Assembly (NCBI GenBank): GCA_021286885.1
Contig: JAJTBM010000087.1
Location: 1-9,420, forward strand
Reading direction: 5' to 3'
From: Rhodocyclales bacterium
GTDB lineage: Bacteria; Pseudomonadota; Gammaproteobacteria; Burkholderiales; Rhodocyclaceae
DNA: 9,420 nt
Part shown: positions 7,447 to 9,420 of the stretch, piece by piece
How the letters are laid out: each line of letters starts with the position of its first letter
Position numbering within the stretch: position 1 is the stretch's first letter
Made by a program: the position numbers and the translations under genes
The notes under the pieces: generated by a model
Told to the model about the DNA's origin: nothing
Databases searched by the model: none
What the model saw: only the letters and a program-made list of their open reading frames with translations

Positions 7447-7636
7447 CGCAGAACGAACGAACACTTCAAGAACGGCTCCGGAAGCGGAGCTTTACTGCAC
7501 CCACACAATCCTGGGAAGGTCTCCTCCACCCTCTCCAGGACTTCTGCCGTAGCGGCTTACAAGCCCAGCAATATCCAGCAAAGCTAAAACAATCCCGCTG
7601 AACAAATTTGCAACTTGTTGCGCTTTCGGAGATTCG
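7409..7636 (-). ncRNA. Candidate small RNA or terminated leader RNA
   Basis: Hypothesis from structure only. A weak promoter (7643-7670), a good terminator (7409-7446) and no leftward ATG between them define a transcript of roughly 230 nt. Within it, UCCUGG/CCAGGA (7540-7535 and 7514-7509) encloses AGGGU/ACCUU and a GGAGGAG loop (7527-7521). The inner helix needs a G-U pair that exists only in the leftward RNA; the rightward copy would have an A-C mismatch. A second hairpin, GCUCCG-CUUC-CGGAGC, lies at 7490-7475. The loop holds two GGA triplets, the core recognised by CsrA/RsmA proteins, and also resembles a Shine-Dalgarno sequence. I recognise no Rfam family. The alternative is simply the 3' untranslated region of the response-regulator mRNA. 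Confidence 0.3.
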
Positions 7637-7642
7637 GATGCA

Positions 7643-7670
7643 ACTATGCTCAATATGTCGTTTTGATCAA
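7643..7670 (-). promoter_or_regulatory. Weak candidate promoter, leftward
   Basis: Read leftward, TTGATC (7670-7665) and CATAGT (7648-7643) each match four of six consensus bases and are separated by 16 bases. The -35 element lies in the palindrome TTTGATCAAA (7662-7671), which could also be a regulator site. It would start the candidate RNA near 7636. Low certainty. Confidence 0.25.
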
Positions 7671-7740
7671 ATCAGGGCTTGCCCTGATGGGAGTGCGGGT
7701 TTACCCGTAGCCTCAAGCCTCAAAACGTCCAGTTTTGAGG
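7671..7740 (-). repeat. Three consecutive hairpins at the 3' end of the response-regulator gene
   Basis: ATCAGGGC-TT-GCCCTGAT (7671-7688), CGGGT-TT-ACCCG (7697-7708 region) and CCTCAAAAC (7718-7726) with GTTTTGAGG (7732-7740) are all perfect inverted repeats. The last overlaps the final codons of the response regulator. None has a proper T run leftward, so they look like mRNA 3'-end stabilisers or weak or Rho-assisted terminators, not a clear intrinsic terminator. Confidence 0.5.
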
Positions 7741-8375
7741 GCGGCCCGCACCAATTCGGCTAAAGATGCCACCTGCAGCTTTTCCATCACCCGGGCCCGG
7801 TGCTGCTCCACGGTTTTCATGCTGATCCCCAGATCTTCTGCGATCTGCTTGTTCAGGCGGCCCTGGATCATCCCGCTCATCACGTCCCGCTCCCGCTGGG
7901 TGAGGCTGTCCAGGCGCCGTTCGACCTCCTGCACCTCCAGGCGCAGGCGACGTGTCTGGCCCGCATGCTGCACGGCCTCCAGCACCCGATCCAGAAGCAC
8001 CTGATCGTTAAAGGGCTTCTGCAGAAAATCAAAAGCCCCTTCGCGCATGGCTCGGGCCACCATGGGCACGTCACCATGGGCCGATACAAAGATGATGGGC
8101 ATCGGGTTGCCCTCGCGCACCAGCCGCTCCTGCAGGGCCGTGCCGCTCAGGCCCGGCATGCGCACATCCAGCACCAGGCAATGACAGGCCTCCCGGGCCT
8201 GGGCATCGGCCAGAAAATCCAGCGCAGTGGCAAAAGCCCGCACCTCCAGCCCGAGGGTTTCAATCAGCAGCCGAATCGACAAACGCACTGCATCATCGTC
8301 ATCCACCACGCACACCAGGGGCTCAACCGGCATGAACGGAGCGGGCTGCAGGGATGAACGCAGGCTATGGGGCAT
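7713..8375 (-). CDS. FixJ/NarL-type two-component response regulator
   Basis: This 220-residue cytoplasmic transcription factor has a receiver domain at about 19-135, with acidic pocket residues in VVDDDD (D25-D28), phospho-acceptor D70 in CLVLDVRMPG, switch residue S98 in FVSAHGD and K120 in LQKPF. A LuxR/GerE helix-turn-helix follows at about 155-215 (LTQRERDVM, NKQIAEDLGISMKTVEQHR). MPGLSG after D70 and the QKPF pattern are typical of the FixJ/TtrR/TodT group. The open frame extends upstream to 8732, but that part is a shadow of the kinase gene. The ATG at 8375 has AAGGA six bases before it; an alternative ATG at 8333 has none. It is downstream partner of the kinase with a 16-base gap, a clear operon. 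Target genes cannot be read from the window. FixJ as such (nitrogen fixation, microaerobic control) is not shown, hence no gene symbol. Confidence 0.93.
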   Translation of the reverse strand: MPHSLRSSLQPAPFMPVEPLVCVVDDDDAVRLSIRLLIETLGLEVRAFATALDFLADAQAREACHCLVLDVRMPGLSGTALQERLVREGNPMPIIFVSAHGDVPMVARAMREGAFDFLQKPFNDQVLLDRVLEAVQHAGQTRRLRLEVQEVERRLDSLTQRERDVMSGMIQGRLNKQIAEDLGISMKTVEQHRARVMEKLQVASLAELVRAALKTGRFEA

Positions 8376-8381
8376 TTTTGA

Positions 8382-8386
8382 TCCTT
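8382..8386 (-). promoter_or_regulatory. Ribosome binding site of the response regulator
   Basis: Leftward AAGGA lies six bases before the ATG at 8375. A second GGATCA copy sits just upstream, so the 16-base gap after the kinase stop is almost a direct repeat of GGATCAA. This decides for 8375 over 8333 as the start. Confidence 0.65.
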
Positions 8387-8391
8387 GATCC

Positions 8392-9420
8392 TCAGGCGGT
8401 CGGAAGGGGGAGACTGAAACAGAAGGTGCATCCCCGGGCAGAGTTGTTGGCCACCCAGATGCGCCCTCCATGGTTTTCGATGATCGTACGACAAATGGCC
8501 AGCCCCAAACCCATGCCATGGGGTTTGGTGGTGACAAAAGGTGCAAACGGATCATGGGCCAGGGCGGGGGCCAAGCCGCCGCCTTGGTCGCTGACCCGCA
8601 ACTCCAGCTGCTGATCCACCGTAAGGCTGGAGCTGATGCGCAACAGCCGCTGGCCGGGCAGCTCCAGCATGGACTCGATGCCATTGCGCACCAGATTGCT
8701 GATGGCCTGCTCCAGTTGCAGGCGATCAGCATTCAGGCGGGGCAGATCCTCAGCCAGCAAAACCTGAATTTCGACCCCATGGGCGCGGGCGTCTGCCTCA
8801 TTGAAGCGGATCACATCCCGCACCACCTCGTTGAGGCTCAAGGGCGCCGTCACCGGAACGCCCTTGCGCACGAATCCCCGGATGCGATGCACGATCTCTC
8901 CGGCCCGCAGGGCCTGCTCGGCGATCATCTGAACCGGCTCACGCACAGTGCGGGCCGCATCCCCCATCTGCTCCAGTCGACGCTGAACCACGCCGCTGAA
9001 GTTTCGAATGGCGGTCAGGGGCTGGTTCAGTTCATGGGCCAGGGCCGAGGCCATTTCACCTGCATGGATGAGCCGGGCCGCATGGGCCAGTTCCCGCTGC
9101 TGGTGCTGCTCAAGGGCGGCCCGCAGATGGGCTTCATGCACGTCCCGCACCAGCACCACGGCCATCAGCACACCACGCAGGCGTACATAAGACAGGGTGA
9201 CCTCCGCCATGAAGCTTTCCGCCCCTTGGCGCAGGTGCAGCCCCGCCGGAAGGGTTTCCGGCTGGGTGGTAAACAGGCGGGCGGGGGATGGACAGGCCGG
9301 CATGAGCTGGGCCAGCTCCATCTGCAGCATCAATTCCCGGGGATAGCAGTACAGCCCTGTCGCGGCAGGATTCGCTTCGAGGATCTGGCCCTCTTCCCCC
9401 ACCAGCAGGATGGGGGAGCT
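8392..9420 (-). CDS. FixL-like PAS sensor histidine kinase (5' end outside window)
   Basis: The last 342 residues of a sensor kinase; the frame is open through the window edge (SSPILLVGEEGQILEANPAA), so the true start lies beyond 9420 and the GTG at 9402 is only a valine codon. Numbering the visible residues from the edge, a PAS-like domain covers about 1-95, followed by a short coiled coil (about 95-115). The HisKA domain has phospho-acceptor H129 in ALAHELNQPLTAIRNF, and the HATPase domain has the N box (N242, N246), the G1 box SDQGGGL at 277-283, an F box DPFAPFVTTK at 290-299 and the G2 box GMGLGL at 302-307. HELNQPLTAI is typical of the FixL/TtrS/DctB group. The visible PAS lacks a recognisable FixL haem-binding histidine segment, so oxygen sensing is not supported. 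No membrane span is seen in the visible part. Kinase and regulator form one operon. Confidence 0.92.
   Translation of the reverse strand, partial: SSPILLVGEEGQILEANPAATGLYCYPRELMLQMELAQLMPACPSPARLFTTQPETLPAGLHLRQGAESFMAEVTLSYVRLRGVLMAVVLVRDVHEAHLRAALEQHQQRELAHAARLIHAGEMASALAHELNQPLTAIRNFSGVVQRRLEQMGDAARTVREPVQMIAEQALRAGEIVHRIRGFVRKGVPVTAPLSLNEVVRDVIRFNEADARAHGVEIQVLLAEDLPRLNADRLQLEQAISNLVRNGIESMLELPGQRLLRISSSLTVDQQLELRVSDQGGGLAPALAHDPFAPFVTTKPHGMGLGLAICRTIIENHGGRIWVANNSARGCTFCFSLPLPTA

Larger units (their letters stand above)
7354..7712. other. Gene-free stretch between the DUF455 gene and the response regulator
   Basis: About 360 bases without a credible protein gene. It is more AT-rich from 7560 to 7680 than its surroundings. 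The leftward strand has no ATG from 7441 to 7680. It holds a leftward intrinsic terminator (7409-7446), three tandem copies of GAAC (7451-7462), and hairpins at 7475-7490 (GCTCCG/CGGAGC) and 7509-7540. It also holds a palindrome GCAAC-TT-GTTGC at 7610-7621, a palindrome TTTGATCAAA at 7662-7671 and an inverted repeat at 7671-7688. Together these look like a non-coding RNA or long leader/trailer region. Confidence 0.7.

Noticed and set aside
7308..7529. 73-codon minus-strand open frame with a GTG start through the terminator at 7409-7446
   Set aside because: It passes through an intrinsic terminator, overlaps the DUF455 start in another frame and has no protein-like pattern.
7662..7675. FNR/Anr box at TTGATCAAATCA
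   Set aside because: The consensus is TTGAT-N4-ATCAA; here the half-sites overlap or are spaced by three, so it does not match.
7638..7763. 41-codon + strand open frame with GGAG six bases before its ATG
   Set aside because: It runs antisense into the response-regulator gene and shows no signal, span or motif. The GGAG is the only support, so I do not call it a gene.
8376..8732. Upstream extension of the response regulator, which could be mistaken for a fusion with the kinase
   Set aside because: It reads the kinase gene out of frame. The kinase has its own stop at 8392, and the regulator has a good ribosome binding site before 8375.

Overview
The window reads as high-GC betaproteobacterial chromosome, most likely Rhodocyclales or a near relative. 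This rests on gene order and protein type, not on a database match. The main pointer is the block engB (leftward) / cytochrome c4 / resB / ccsA (rightward), with System II cytochrome c maturation, an arrangement known from Betaproteobacteria such as Neisseria and Bordetella. Essentially all of it is ordinary, intact, densely packed chromosome. I see no transposase, phage gene, CRISPR array, tRNA or rRNA.

Layout. (1) 3-236, +: the last 77 codons of an unrecognised protein, with an intrinsic terminator for the opposing gene folded into its final codons. (2) 264-1703, -: bifunctional mannose-1-phosphate guanylyltransferase / mannose-6-phosphate isomerase (manC/algA type), making GDP-mannose for surface polysaccharide. 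(3) 1830-2450, -: GTPase EngB (YihA/YsxC), ribosome assembly. (4) 2558-3193, +: di-haem cytochrome c4 with a signal peptide. (5) A strong hairpin terminator at 3225-3262. (6) 3294-5345 and 5359-6498, +: ResB (CcsB) and CcsA (ResC), the two-part System II haem exporter and cytochrome c synthase that would attach haem to cytochrome c4 and other c-type cytochromes. (7) 6523-7353, -: a DUF455 ferritin-like di-metal protein, convergent with ccsA. (8) 7354-7712: a gene-free stretch that ends leftward in a very good intrinsic terminator and carries several hairpins. It has no ATG on the leftward strand from 7441 to 7680 and is a candidate small RNA or leader RNA. (9) 7713-8375 and 8392-9420, -: a FixJ-type response regulator and its upstream FixL-like PAS histidine kinase, the kinase cut by the window edge.

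The cytochrome c4, resB and ccsA genes form one functional module: an electron-carrying substrate followed by the machine that matures it. The two-component pair is a probable operon with a 16-base gap. No link between it and the cytochrome module can be shown from the sequence.

The least explained part is 7409-7712. The hairpin with a GGAGGAG loop and the terminator placed ahead of the DUF455 start are the items most worth an experiment. I did not find a convincing new multi-gene system.
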